DNA from: CALESS01 sp041741455
GTDB lineage: Bacteria; Chloroflexota; Anaerolineae; Anaerolineales; Anaerolineaceae
Reading direction: 5' to 3'
Assembly (NCBI GenBank): GCA_041741455.1
Contig: JBGSJZ010000152.1
Span: 62,001 to 126,000 of the forward strand
DNA: 64,000 nucleotides
In this document: positions 15,004 through 22,858 of the stretch, in pieces
How the letters are laid out: each line of letters begins with the position of its first letter
How positions within the stretch are numbered: position 1 is the stretch's first letter
Program-made: the position numbers and the translations under genes
Notes under the pieces: generated by a model
The model's database searches: none
Told to the model about the DNA's origin: nothing
Seen by the model: only the letters and a program-made list of their open reading frames with translations

Positions 15004-17529
15004 ATGGATCAAGGATCTGTGGAAAACATGCTTTCAGGTTGGATAAGTAATCATGAAATTTCAGAGAATATCACTTTCTGGAATACAACTCCTGCACGCC
15101 AAGCCGATTTCTCGGATTGGCCTGATGAGATTCACACTTCACTTAAGCGTTCGTTATCCTCCATGGGGATCAACAGATTGTTTTCCCACCAGCGCTTAGC
15201 CTGGGATCTGATTAAACATGGTAAGAATCCGGTGATTGCAACAGGAACAGCCAGCGGGAAAACTTTGTGTTATAACCTGCCTGTTCTGGATCAAATTCTG
15301 ACTGATCCTAATTTGACGGCGCTCTATCTGTTTCCAACAAAGGCATTAACCAACGATCAAAAAGAAGAGTTGCTGCAAATTTGTTCACCAATTCGTCCTC
15401 AACCAACCATCAGTGTGTACGATGGGGATACACCCTCTGCCAACCGAAAAGAAATCCGGGAAAGAGCTCGCATTTTGCTGACAAACCCTGATATGTTGCA
15501 CACCGGGATCCTACCTCATCATACCATTTGGGCTCACTTTCTTGCCGGTCTTCAATTTGTCGTTATCGACGAAATGCACACCTATCGTGGAGTGTTTGGC
15601 TCACACATTTGCAACTTGATCCGACGTTTAAAACGGATTGCAGCTTTTTATGGCAGATTTCCACAATTCATTCTGACATCAGCAACTATCGGGAATCCTA
15701 CGGAGCTTGCAGAGAAGTTGATCGAAGAACCAGTGGAAATCATCGAGCAAGATGGTTCCTGGAAAGGCAAAAAAAACTTCATCATCTATAACCCACCAGT
15801 GGTGGATGCCAATCTTGGCATAAGAAAGAGTTCCTACAGCCAGTGTATGGAGCTTGGAGAAAAGCTGCTACATTCCAACATTCAAACAATCGTTTTTATC
15901 CGTTCCAGGAAGACGGTAGAACAATTTGTACGAGAGTTACGCTTGAGGCAAACCACCTGGCAGGATACTATTCGTGGATACCGTAGTGGTTACCTCGCGA
16001 ATGACCGGCGAGAGATTGAAGGAGATCTTCGTTCAGGGCAGGCCCGCCTGGTCGCTGCCACAAATGCGCTAGAGCTGGGCATTGACATCGGTGGTCTAAC
16101 TGCTGTTCTGATGATGGGATATCCCGGTACGATTGCGGCCACCCGCCAACAGGCCGGTCGTGCCGGCCGCAAGGAATCAACTTCTGTAGCAGCATTTGTA
16201 GCCTCAGCTTCTCCTATTGACCAATTTTTGGCTCGTCACCCAGACTTTCTGGTTGGCCATTCTCCAGAATGCGCGCTGATTGATCCAAATAATTTTCTGA
16301 TTTTACTTGGCCATATCCGCTGTGCAACTTTTGAATTACCTTTTAGAAACGGTGAAAAATTTGGAAATCTTGATCCAGAATTGCTAAATGAGTTTTTACA
16401 GTACCTATATCAAGAAGGTCTGTTGGTAATAAATAAGGATCGGTATTTTTGGATCGCAGATCAATATCCAGCTTCTACACTTTCTTTACGCAACGCATCT
16501 GCAGATGTGATTGCCTTACAAACCATTGAGAACGGCCGGGCGCGTTTGGTTGGAGAAGTGGATTTATCCAGTGCTTATTGGATGGTGCATCCTGGTGCCG
16601 TTTATCTACACGAAGGTGAATCCTATGAAGTTGAAGAATTAAACTTGCAGGAAAAAACTGCCCGGATTCAGAACCGTCTGACTGATTTCTATACAGAACC
16701 AATTCGCTCAACAACCTTCACAAAGATCTCAGAAGTAGAGCAGCAAAATTCCCAATTTCATGATTTGTTTTTTGGGGAAATCTTAGTCACCAGCCAGGTT
16801 GTCGGTTTTCGACGATTGTTATGGGGCTCTCGCCAGGTACTGGATGAAAGCCCTTTGGATCTTCCCCCGTTTGATTTACGGACCACCGCCTGTTGGTGGG
16901 TCATCTTGCCTGAAGCTATCAGCAAATTAGAAAAGCAAAACCTGTGGAGAAATTCATCTAACAATTATGGCCCGAGGTGGGATCGTATCCGTCAATTGGT
17001 TTTTCAGCGTGATCATTACCAATGTAAATCATGTGGGATGCCAAAATCCAATGGCGTATCGCTCCATGTTCATCACATTCGGCCTTTCAGGTTATTTGCC
17101 GATCCCTTTGAGGCCAACCAACTGGAAAACCTTGTCTCCTTGTGCCCTGGCTGCCATCAAAGAGCTGAGACATCGGTATTAGTTCGGTCAGGTATGGCGG
17201 GTTTGACATACACATTACAACAGATTGCTCCCTTGTTTGTAATGTGCGACCCACTGGATCTAGGCGCAGCTTCCGATGCCCAGAGTTCATTGGCAGATAA
17301 GCAACCTGCAATCGTCATCTATGACCAGGTGCCGGCGGGAATTGGTCTGAGCCGTAAAATATTCGATCTGGCATCAGACATTTTGACTCATGCGGTAGAG
17401 TTGATCAATACATGCCCATGCTTGGATGGTTGTCCGTCCTGCGTTGGCCCGGCCAGCGAAAATGGTCTGGGAGCAAAGGTTGAGACGCTTGCTTTGGTGG
17501 ATAGTTTTCGGTTTACTCTAGAAGGATGA
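15004..17529 (+). CDS. mrfA: MrfA-type DEAD/DEAH helicase with an inserted HNH nuclease domain
   Basis: The 841-residue protein is an SF2 helicase of the MrfA/YprA (DUF1998) family, which with MrfB repairs mitomycin-type adducts in Bacillus subtilis. Seen: Walker A TASGKT (about residue 83), a DEMH Walker B box, SATIGNP, and GRAGRKE in RecA domain 2. The family zinc cluster CPCLDGCPSCVGP is near the C-terminus. Between the segment DLRTTACWWVILPE and that C-terminal domain lies an insert (about residues 654-722) with the pattern CKSCG..LHVHHIRPF..ENLVSLCPGCH, a Cys4 HNH nuclease fold with its HH, Asn and His in place. The insert explains the roughly 90 extra residues over B. subtilis MrfA. mrfB follows by 4 bases. 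Confidence 0.85.
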   Translation: MDQGSVENMLSGWISNHEISENITFWNTTPARQADFSDWPDEIHTSLKRSLSSMGINRLFSHQRLAWDLIKHGKNPVIATGTASGKTLCYNLPVLDQILTDPNLTALYLFPTKALTNDQKEELLQICSPIRPQPTISVYDGDTPSANRKEIRERARILLTNPDMLHTGILPHHTIWAHFLAGLQFVVIDEMHTYRGVFGSHICNLIRRLKRIAAFYGRFPQFILTSATIGNPTELAEKLIEEPVEIIEQDGSWKGKKNFIIYNPPVVDANLGIRKSSYSQCMELGEKLLHSNIQTIVFIRSRKTVEQFVRELRLRQTTWQDTIRGYRSGYLANDRREIEGDLRSGQARLVAATNALELGIDIGGLTAVLMMGYPGTIAATRQQAGRAGRKESTSVAAFVASASPIDQFLARHPDFLVGHSPECALIDPNNFLILLGHIRCATFELPFRNGEKFGNLDPELLNEFLQYLYQEGLLVINKDRYFWIADQYPASTLSLRNASADVIALQTIENGRARLVGEVDLSSAYWMVHPGAVYLHEGESYEVEELNLQEKTARIQNRLTDFYTEPIRSTTFTKISEVEQQNSQFHDLFFGEILVTSQVVGFRRLLWGSRQVLDESPLDLPPFDLRTTACWWVILPEAISKLEKQNLWRNSSNNYGPRWDRIRQLVFQRDHYQCKSCGMPKSNGVSLHVHHIRPFRLFADPFEANQLENLVSLCPGCHQRAETSVLVRSGMAGLTYTLQQIAPLFVMCDPLDLGAASDAQSSLADKQPAIVIYDQVPAGIGLSRKIFDLASDILTHAVELINTCPCLDGCPSCVGPASENGLGAKVETLALVDSFRFTLEG

Positions 17530-17533
17530 TTGG

Positions 17534-18775
17534 ATGGAATCGTTCAGCGATAAATTAAAGTCATTAGGTGTTCAACAAGGAGTTAAAAACCTTGCTCCCA
17601 GGAAAGCCGAACCGGTTTCTTTTCCTATTGAAAAAGTTATTCAGGGTTTTGAGGATATAACGTCATATGGTTCAACATATATTTTTGAAAGACATACGAC
17701 GTCACGGGATAGCCAGGGTCAAGTTTCTTTTCAAAGAAGGCCAGATTTTTCAGTTTTAGCTGCTTGGCGCAGACAACCGGATCTAGTGAATGTTCCTATT
17801 AACCGCGTGCTTTATCTGGATACCGAAACCAGCGGATTAGCTGGTGGAACTGGGACGTTTGCATTCATGATCGGGATCGGATATATTGACGACCAAGGCT
17901 TTCAACTGTACCAGCTCTTTCTACGCCACCCAGCTGAAGAAAAGGCGATGCTGGCTTCACTCGCTAGGTTCATGGATAATTTTGATGTTGTGGTTACATT
18001 CAATGGGGCTTCATTTGATATTCCACTTCTGAATTCCCGCCATACCCTGAACTCGATCCAAAACCCCTTTCTTGAGCGTATGCATATCGATCTTCTTCCA
18101 CTGGCCAGACGGTTATGGAAAAACCGCCTAACGAGTCGACGCCTGGGAAACCTCGAAGTTGAGATTCTTGGGATGGCCAGAACAGAGGAGGAAGTACCCG
18201 GCTGGCTGGTTCCGGAAATATACCACGACTTCATTCTCTCAGGTGATGCAAGGCCATTGGCTGGCGTTTTCTATCACAATGAAATGGATATTCGTTCGTT
18301 AGCTGCGCTTTATCTTCACTGTGCAGACCTTCTTACACAACCGATGAACTATATTGCAGACGAAGGTTTAGATCTGATAGCCATTGGTCGTCTGTTTGAA
18401 GAACTTGAGCAACCCAACCGTGCGCTTGAACTTTATGATGCCGGTATTCATGCAGGATTGCCGTCAGATTTTTATATTCAAACCTTGATCCGTTATGCCG
18501 AAATTGATCGAAAGAAAGGTGAAATCCAACAGGCATGTAATCTCTGGCAGAGGGCTGCCGACCTAGGTTGTGTTGATGCCTGTATCCATCTCTCTAAGTA
18601 TTATGAACACAATGTAAGAGAATATCATCAGGCATATTACTGGGCGGGCCAGGCTCAAAAACTGATTCTAAGTGATAATTCATCTACCAGATTTACAATG
18701 GATTATTTACTTTCTCCCATTCAAGGACGCCTGGCGCGCTTGAAAAAGAAAATGGGATTATCCACGAGTTCATAA
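17534..18775 (+). CDS. mrfB: MrfB-type DEDD exonuclease with TPR-like tail
   Basis: The 413-residue product corresponds to YprB/MrfB, the metal-dependent exonuclease partner of MrfA. The RNase H-like core shows LYLDTETSGLAGGTGT (Asp and Glu of motif I, about residue 96), VVTFNGASFDIPLL (motif II Asp) and YHNEMDIRSLAAL (motif III Asp). The C-terminal third is helical with repeats such as PNRALELYDAGIHAG and CNLWQRAADLG, consistent with TPR/Sel1-like repeats. It begins 4 bases after mrfA, so the two are almost certainly cotranscribed and act together in excision repair. Confidence 0.88.
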   Translation: MESFSDKLKSLGVQQGVKNLAPRKAEPVSFPIEKVIQGFEDITSYGSTYIFERHTTSRDSQGQVSFQRRPDFSVLAAWRRQPDLVNVPINRVLYLDTETSGLAGGTGTFAFMIGIGYIDDQGFQLYQLFLRHPAEEKAMLASLARFMDNFDVVVTFNGASFDIPLLNSRHTLNSIQNPFLERMHIDLLPLARRLWKNRLTSRRLGNLEVEILGMARTEEEVPGWLVPEIYHDFILSGDARPLAGVFYHNEMDIRSLAALYLHCADLLTQPMNYIADEGLDLIAIGRLFEELEQPNRALELYDAGIHAGLPSDFYIQTLIRYAEIDRKKGEIQQACNLWQRAADLGCVDACIHLSKYYEHNVREYHQAYYWAGQAQKLILSDNSSTRFTMDYLLSPIQGRLARLKKKMGLSTSS

Positions 18776-18821
18776 TCTATGCTACACTCATATTGGTTGA
18801 TGAAATGAAAAAGGAGTTGCC

Positions 18822-19175
18822 ATGCCTGAAAATTATGTGAAAGTCCACCTGGCCAACGGAGCGACCGACGCTGTAATGATCAAACTTTTCCTTGAGTCTT
18901 TAGGAATACCTGCCGAAATTTTTGAGGAATCAGCCGGGATTATCTATGGTTTGACGGTAGGTCCCCTCGCTGAAACTGAAATATGGGTGCCAGCAGATAA
19001 AGCGGAGGAAGCCATTGAATTGTTGCAAAAAATGGAAAGTGGAGAACTTGGACTACCTATGAATGAATCCTTGGAAGTCCCGCCAGAGCTTGAAAATCTG
19101 GCTGAGGAGAATCGCAGGATTATTGGAGAGGAGAATTCAGACCAAGCAGAAGGAGCTCCTGAGGGCAACCTTTAG
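18822..19175 (+). CDS. DUF2007-domain protein
   Basis: A 117-residue protein with an N-terminal DUF2007 domain: YVKVHLANGATDAVMIKLFLES, GIPAEIFEE, then EIWVPADKAEEAIELLQ. DUF2007 is described as a putative signal-transducing domain, resembling the GlnB-like fold; no reaction is known. The C-terminal 35 residues are acidic and probably disordered. AAGGAG precedes ATG 18822. Its stop overlaps the convergent aminotransferase gene by 4 bases, with no terminator between. Confidence 0.8.
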   Translation: MPENYVKVHLANGATDAVMIKLFLESLGIPAEIFEESAGIIYGLTVGPLAETEIWVPADKAEEAIELLQKMESGELGLPMNESLEVPPELENLAEENRRIIGEENSDQAEGAPEGNL

Positions 19176-20011
19176 ATTTGTTCAGTTTCAATTTCAATCA
19201 ATTGTTGAAAGTGATCTTGAATTGCCCGGGTAACAGGCCCGGGCATTCCATTCCCAATAACTGTTTCACCAATCTCTACCACAGGTAAAACCCCACGGCT
19301 GGTACTGGTAATGAAGCACTCCTCACAAGATGCTAACTCATCAATGTGGACGTTCCTTAATATTATCTCAACCCTTAGTAGATTCGCACTTTTAAGAACC
19401 AATTCACGGGTGATACCTTCTAGAATTCCCTCCCCGGCAGTAACGAGCTTCCCGTTTTTTACAGCAAAGAAATTGCTCGATAATCCTTCAAGGATGGACC
19501 CCTTGGGATCGGTCATTAATGCTTCATTCACCCCTGGGGGTAATTGATGCCGAACAACATCCGCTTTTCGAATGAATTTTGTGGTCTTGGCTTGAGGAGT
19601 ATCCCGCAACAGATCAAATATTAGAACGATTTTTACACCTTTTTTGTAAATTATTGCCGGTATCGGTTTCAATGGCTCCAGAGCAAGATAAAATTTCTTT
19701 TCACCCGTCTCCAAATCAACACTTAATCGGATCCGATAATTTTGGTCTGGCAATCCCAAAAGGATTTCCCGGATAGCTTGTCGTAGAAGTATTCGGTTAC
19801 AGCTTAACTGATGTCCTAGAATTTCTGCACTCTTTTCCAGACGCTCAAAGTGCAATTCAAGTTGTAACACTTTTGTTTTTTCAAAGGTTCTAAAAGTGGT
19901 ATAAACGCCAGATGGGATCTCAAGGTTGATTTCATCCAGAGAACATGCATTGGTTTCTACAAGGGTAGTTTCCCCGCTTGCATGGATCATCCATAAAAGA
20001 ATATTTTTCAT
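19172..20011 (-). CDS. Class IV aminotransferase / aminodeoxychorismate lyase-like
   Basis: The 279-residue protein is a fold-type IV PLP enzyme (branched-chain aminotransferase, D-amino-acid aminotransferase or 4-amino-4-deoxychorismate lyase). It shows the N-terminal GVYTTFRTFE, the central TTKFIRKADVVR region that should carry the PLP lysine, ILEGLSSNFF and ITSTSRGVLPV, which bind PLP phosphate and carboxylate. Sequence alone does not settle the substrate. It is the last gene of the 20-gene minus-strand cluster and overlaps the preceding MocA-like gene by 4 bases, so a pterin/folate-linked role (PabC) is conceivable but not shown. Confidence 0.8.
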   Translation of the reverse strand: MKNILLWMIHASGETTLVETNACSLDEINLEIPSGVYTTFRTFEKTKVLQLELHFERLEKSAEILGHQLSCNRILLRQAIREILLGLPDQNYRIRLSVDLETGEKKFYLALEPLKPIPAIIYKKGVKIVLIFDLLRDTPQAKTTKFIRKADVVRHQLPPGVNEALMTDPKGSILEGLSSNFFAVKNGKLVTAGEGILEGITRELVLKSANLLRVEIILRNVHIDELASCEECFITSTSRGVLPVVEIGETVIGNGMPGPVTRAIQDHFQQLIEIETEQI

Positions 20012-20637
20012 ACGAGTCTCTTTGTTGAACCAGGCGATTCCTGCTTGTAATCCTCCGGTGTATCCAGGTCTCTAATTATTGAAGGTGTATCGACTTCAAG
20101 ATAAGAAATTTCCGCGTTTACTCTTCGGAAGAAATCCCGTAAGGTTTCTGGGGGTTCAATGGATAAAATTTCAGACCACCAATCCCGTTGAATCAACCAC
20201 GGATGCCCCCTTCGCATTTGAAAACTGGGCATCAGGATTTTTGGCTTTGTTTCGTCAGGCTCGCCGATAATTTTTGTAAGCATTTTTTTTACCACGCGAG
20301 TCTCAATTTGTGGATTATCTCCCAGGGCAATTAAGCAATATTGGGTTGTTCCAGGAAGGAACCTGATCCCTGTTTGGACGGAAGAAAGCATTTCGCCTTG
20401 CTCAAAGGCTGGATTAATAACTGGCTGTGCCCGCCACCGAGCAGCCTCGGTTTCAATTAATTCGCGGTAACCACCCACAATTACAAGGACATCCTTCACC
20501 CCGGCGGTTCGAATGGTCCATATCACTTGCCCAAGGACGCTGCGTTTCCCCCACGGTAGCAGCAATTTCTGCTCACCCATCCGACTGGATTTTCCAGCAG
20601 CTAAAACGATGGCTGTGATCTCACTCGCTTTTATCAT
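20008..20637 (-). CDS. MocA-like molybdenum cofactor cytidylyltransferase
   Basis: This 209-residue nucleotidyltransferase begins with the signature ITAIVLAAGKSSRMGEQKLL, binding the NTP, and has LIALGDNPQ, the metal-binding Asp region, and GHPWLIQR. It resembles MocA, which transfers CMP to molybdopterin for enzymes of the xanthine dehydrogenase family, and is unlike the guanylyltransferase MobA in context. It is embedded among Mo hydroxylase genes, 6 bases after the YqeC-MocA fusion, whose C-terminal domain is a second copy of this fold. Confidence 0.8.
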   Translation of the reverse strand: MIKASEITAIVLAAGKSSRMGEQKLLLPWGKRSVLGQVIWTIRTAGVKDVLVIVGGYRELIETEAARWRAQPVINPAFEQGEMLSSVQTGIRFLPGTTQYCLIALGDNPQIETRVVKKMLTKIIGEPDETKPKILMPSFQMRRGHPWLIQRDWWSEILSIEPPETLRDFFRRVNAEISYLEVDTPSIIRDLDTPEDYKQESPGSTKRLV

Positions 20638-20643
20638 CTTAAC

Positions 20644-21993
20644 TCATCCTAAATAACTCAACTTTTCTACATCTTCCGGGGTATCTAGATCTATTAGAAT
20701 TCCTGCATCATGCCATGGCAGACTTTGGACAGTATACTTATGGAATATCGCTCGCCCCCCTTGATCTCCCCGAATGTTCTGAAGATCCCCAAACGTTGAA
20801 CGATCAAACAAAACTGGATTAGCTCTGGAACCAGCTGCATAAGGTTGGATAATTTTGGCGCGGGTTTGGCGATGCAAGTCAACCAAAGACCAAAGAAGTT
20901 CTACATCTAGCCCGGGTTGATCCACCACCTGGAAGATAACTGCGCCATTTCTTGCTTGAATTTGAGAGAGACCGGCAATCAATGAAGTGCTTTGTCCGGA
21001 AGCCCAGTCTGGGTTGTGGACGACGGTCACGTCTAAATCCATTAATTCTCTTGATATTGACTCAAATTCCGCTCCAGCTACCACAATCACTGGTGAAAGG
21101 CCTGCTTCTGTAGCAATTCGGGCTGAGCGGTGAACCATTGTTTCGTTTTTCCATCGAAAAAGGGCTTTGGGTTGTCCCAATCTTTCCGAACCACCTGCAG
21201 CTAAAATTATGGATGCAATAGGAGTATAGGCAGCTTCTATCTCCAGATTGAAACGATCTTCCTCTGGCAATAAACTACCTACAGCTATACATTCATATGC
21301 CGTCATCAGCTTTTCAGCCAATCCCTTTGCCTGTCCCATTAAAAGATCTGACTCGGCCTGATTAAGAAAAACCAACCTTCGGGCATGGTTTGGAATTCGC
21401 TTTAAACCACCCTCGGGATGTCTCAGGATTTTTTCTAAGGCTTCAGATGTAACAGGGTCACCTTGGTTAATTCCAGTGATCCTTGAAAAGAAATCAACTC
21501 GATGAACCGTTTCCTCACTCAAAGGCCGATTAAGTCCTTGCAAACCTGCAACAACCAAGACAGCATTGACCCATTCTGGAATTGCTGGTTCATGTTCGGC
21601 TGGTGATTTCAGGAATAACCCTCGCGCTCCATCTGATTCTAACAACAAGGGAATTTCACGTCTGGCACATTCTGTAACCAGAACTTCCTGGCATCGGTCA
21701 CACAATGCAGTAAGCCTACCATCCCGGGATTCTCCGCCGGTCAGGAAAATTGTCCGGAGTTCTTCCATCTTGTCCAGGGTTTTACCAATCTCGTCCGGAT
21801 CGGTAATTGTCCAGCATTCATCTGCCAGATCAGCCTGTTCGATCGTGATATGGGTTGTAGTGCTGATTACTACAGGTGGGCTGAGTTGTCTGGAAATTCG
21901 AAATAAGGTTGTCGTTTTTCCGCCCGCTCCGACAATTGCCAGGCGCAAATGGTTGCGTTCGAGTCCCAGGGCGGTGACCAGGCTGATAGACAT
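20644..21993 (-). CDS. yqeC: YqeC selenium-cofactor protein fused to a MocA-like cytidylyltransferase
   Basis: This 449-residue protein joins two domains. The N-terminal half (about residues 1-235) is YqeC-like, with the ATP-binding VGAGGKTTTLFRIS, STTTHI and LLESDGARGLFLKSP motifs; YqeC is linked with selenium-dependent molybdenum hydroxylases. The C-terminal half (about 252-449) is a nucleotidyltransferase with ASIILAAGGSERLGQPKALF, VTVVHNPDWASGQSTSL, FQVVDQPG and RANPVLF, like MocA. The fusion suggests that cofactor cytidylylation and selenium insertion are coupled. The gene lies 3 bases downstream of yqeB and 6 upstream of a second MocA-like gene. Confidence 0.85.
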   Translation of the reverse strand: MSISLVTALGLERNHLRLAIVGAGGKTTTLFRISRQLSPPVVISTTTHITIEQADLADECWTITDPDEIGKTLDKMEELRTIFLTGGESRDGRLTALCDRCQEVLVTECARREIPLLLESDGARGLFLKSPAEHEPAIPEWVNAVLVVAGLQGLNRPLSEETVHRVDFFSRITGINQGDPVTSEALEKILRHPEGGLKRIPNHARRLVFLNQAESDLLMGQAKGLAEKLMTAYECIAVGSLLPEEDRFNLEIEAAYTPIASIILAAGGSERLGQPKALFRWKNETMVHRSARIATEAGLSPVIVVAGAEFESISRELMDLDVTVVHNPDWASGQSTSLIAGLSQIQARNGAVIFQVVDQPGLDVELLWSLVDLHRQTRAKIIQPYAAGSRANPVLFDRSTFGDLQNIRGDQGGRAIFHKYTVQSLPWHDAGILIDLDTPEDVEKLSYLG

Positions 21994-21996
21994 TTT

Positions 21997-22809
21997 TTAG
22001 TCCCCCAATAGTTTTTGGCGAAATTCTGGCCAAGAAAAAATGGCTTCCATGACACCTCCCCCAATAGACAGAGCCTTGTCCGAAACCTTATGGATCAAGG
22101 ATTGATCAAAGCGGGGATCAATATCACCAATTTTAAGACCGCTCATTACAGGCAATCCATCCTGTAAAATTCCCCTCACCATTCCACCAAATGGAGCAAG
22201 CAGTACTTCCTGGTCCACGTTTCCGAGCACCTGTCCGGACTTTACTGCCTCTCCAATTTTGACAGCTGAGTGAAATATCCCCGTAGACGAAGAACGGATT
22301 ACACGTTCATTCCCATAAACCCCAACATTTTCAGGAATACCAGTATCTTCTTCAGTGGATCCATTCCATATGAGCCGGCCGAGGTTGGGTCCGCGCCTGG
22401 TTTCCACTGCTGCATGGCAATTCAGCCCACATGTAAAACCTGGACCCAAGCCGATGATTTTTGGCAAAATCTCAAGAAAATGCTCTGCTTGGGCCTTCAT
22501 CATGCGTCCATCGACAATAACATCTGCTGAAAATTGTTTGGCCGAATTCAGATCAGGGTCAACTAAAACTGGAATTCTTCCAGATGCCAATATTTCCATG
22601 GCTTCTTCATGAGAAGTAGCCAGTCTTCCGGCAATTCCCTCGATAACAACATTTCCAGCATAAACCACTTCAGCAAAAGACACAGATCTTCGTACTGCAT
22701 AAGGCTGAGCTAGTTCGCAAATTACAACTTTCAGGCCAGCCCGAACCATGCGCAACGCTACGCCGCTGGCTAAATCTCCCCCGCCTTGTAGAAGCACTTT
22801 AATTGCCAT
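21997..22809 (-). CDS. yqeB: Selenium-dependent molybdenum hydroxylase maturation protein YqeB (EF2563 family)
   Basis: The 270-residue product matches the YqeB/EF2563 family, found almost only in genomes with selenium-dependent molybdenum hydroxylases and used as a marker of that trait. It opens with a nucleotide-binding-like VLLQGGGDLASGVALRMVRAG and has GLGPGFTCGLNCHAAVETRRGPNLGRLIW in the middle. The C-terminal part contains a biotinyl/lipoyl-like stretch (VKIGEAVKSGQVLGNV). The exact reaction is not known. AAGGA precedes the ATG at 22809. It follows the Mo-subunit gene after a 49-base gap with a strong hairpin. Confidence 0.88.
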   Translation of the reverse strand: MAIKVLLQGGGDLASGVALRMVRAGLKVVICELAQPYAVRRSVSFAEVVYAGNVVIEGIAGRLATSHEEAMEILASGRIPVLVDPDLNSAKQFSADVIVDGRMMKAQAEHFLEILPKIIGLGPGFTCGLNCHAAVETRRGPNLGRLIWNGSTEEDTGIPENVGVYGNERVIRSSSTGIFHSAVKIGEAVKSGQVLGNVDQEVLLAPFGGMVRGILQDGLPVMSGLKIGDIDPRFDQSLIHKVSDKALSIGGGVMEAIFSWPEFRQKLLGD

Positions 22810-22826
22810 TTAGATCCTTACAGAAT

Positions 22827-22854
22827 CGGGCTTCCACAAATTAGAGGAAGCCCG
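22827..22854 (-). other. Intercistronic hairpin between the Mo-subunit gene and yqeB
   Basis: A perfect 9-bp GC-rich stem (22827-22835 with 22846-22854, 10-base loop) fills the longest gap in the cluster. No T run follows on the minus strand, so it is more likely an mRNA processing or stability element than a full terminator. Confidence 0.5.
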
Positions 22855-22858
22855 CTGA

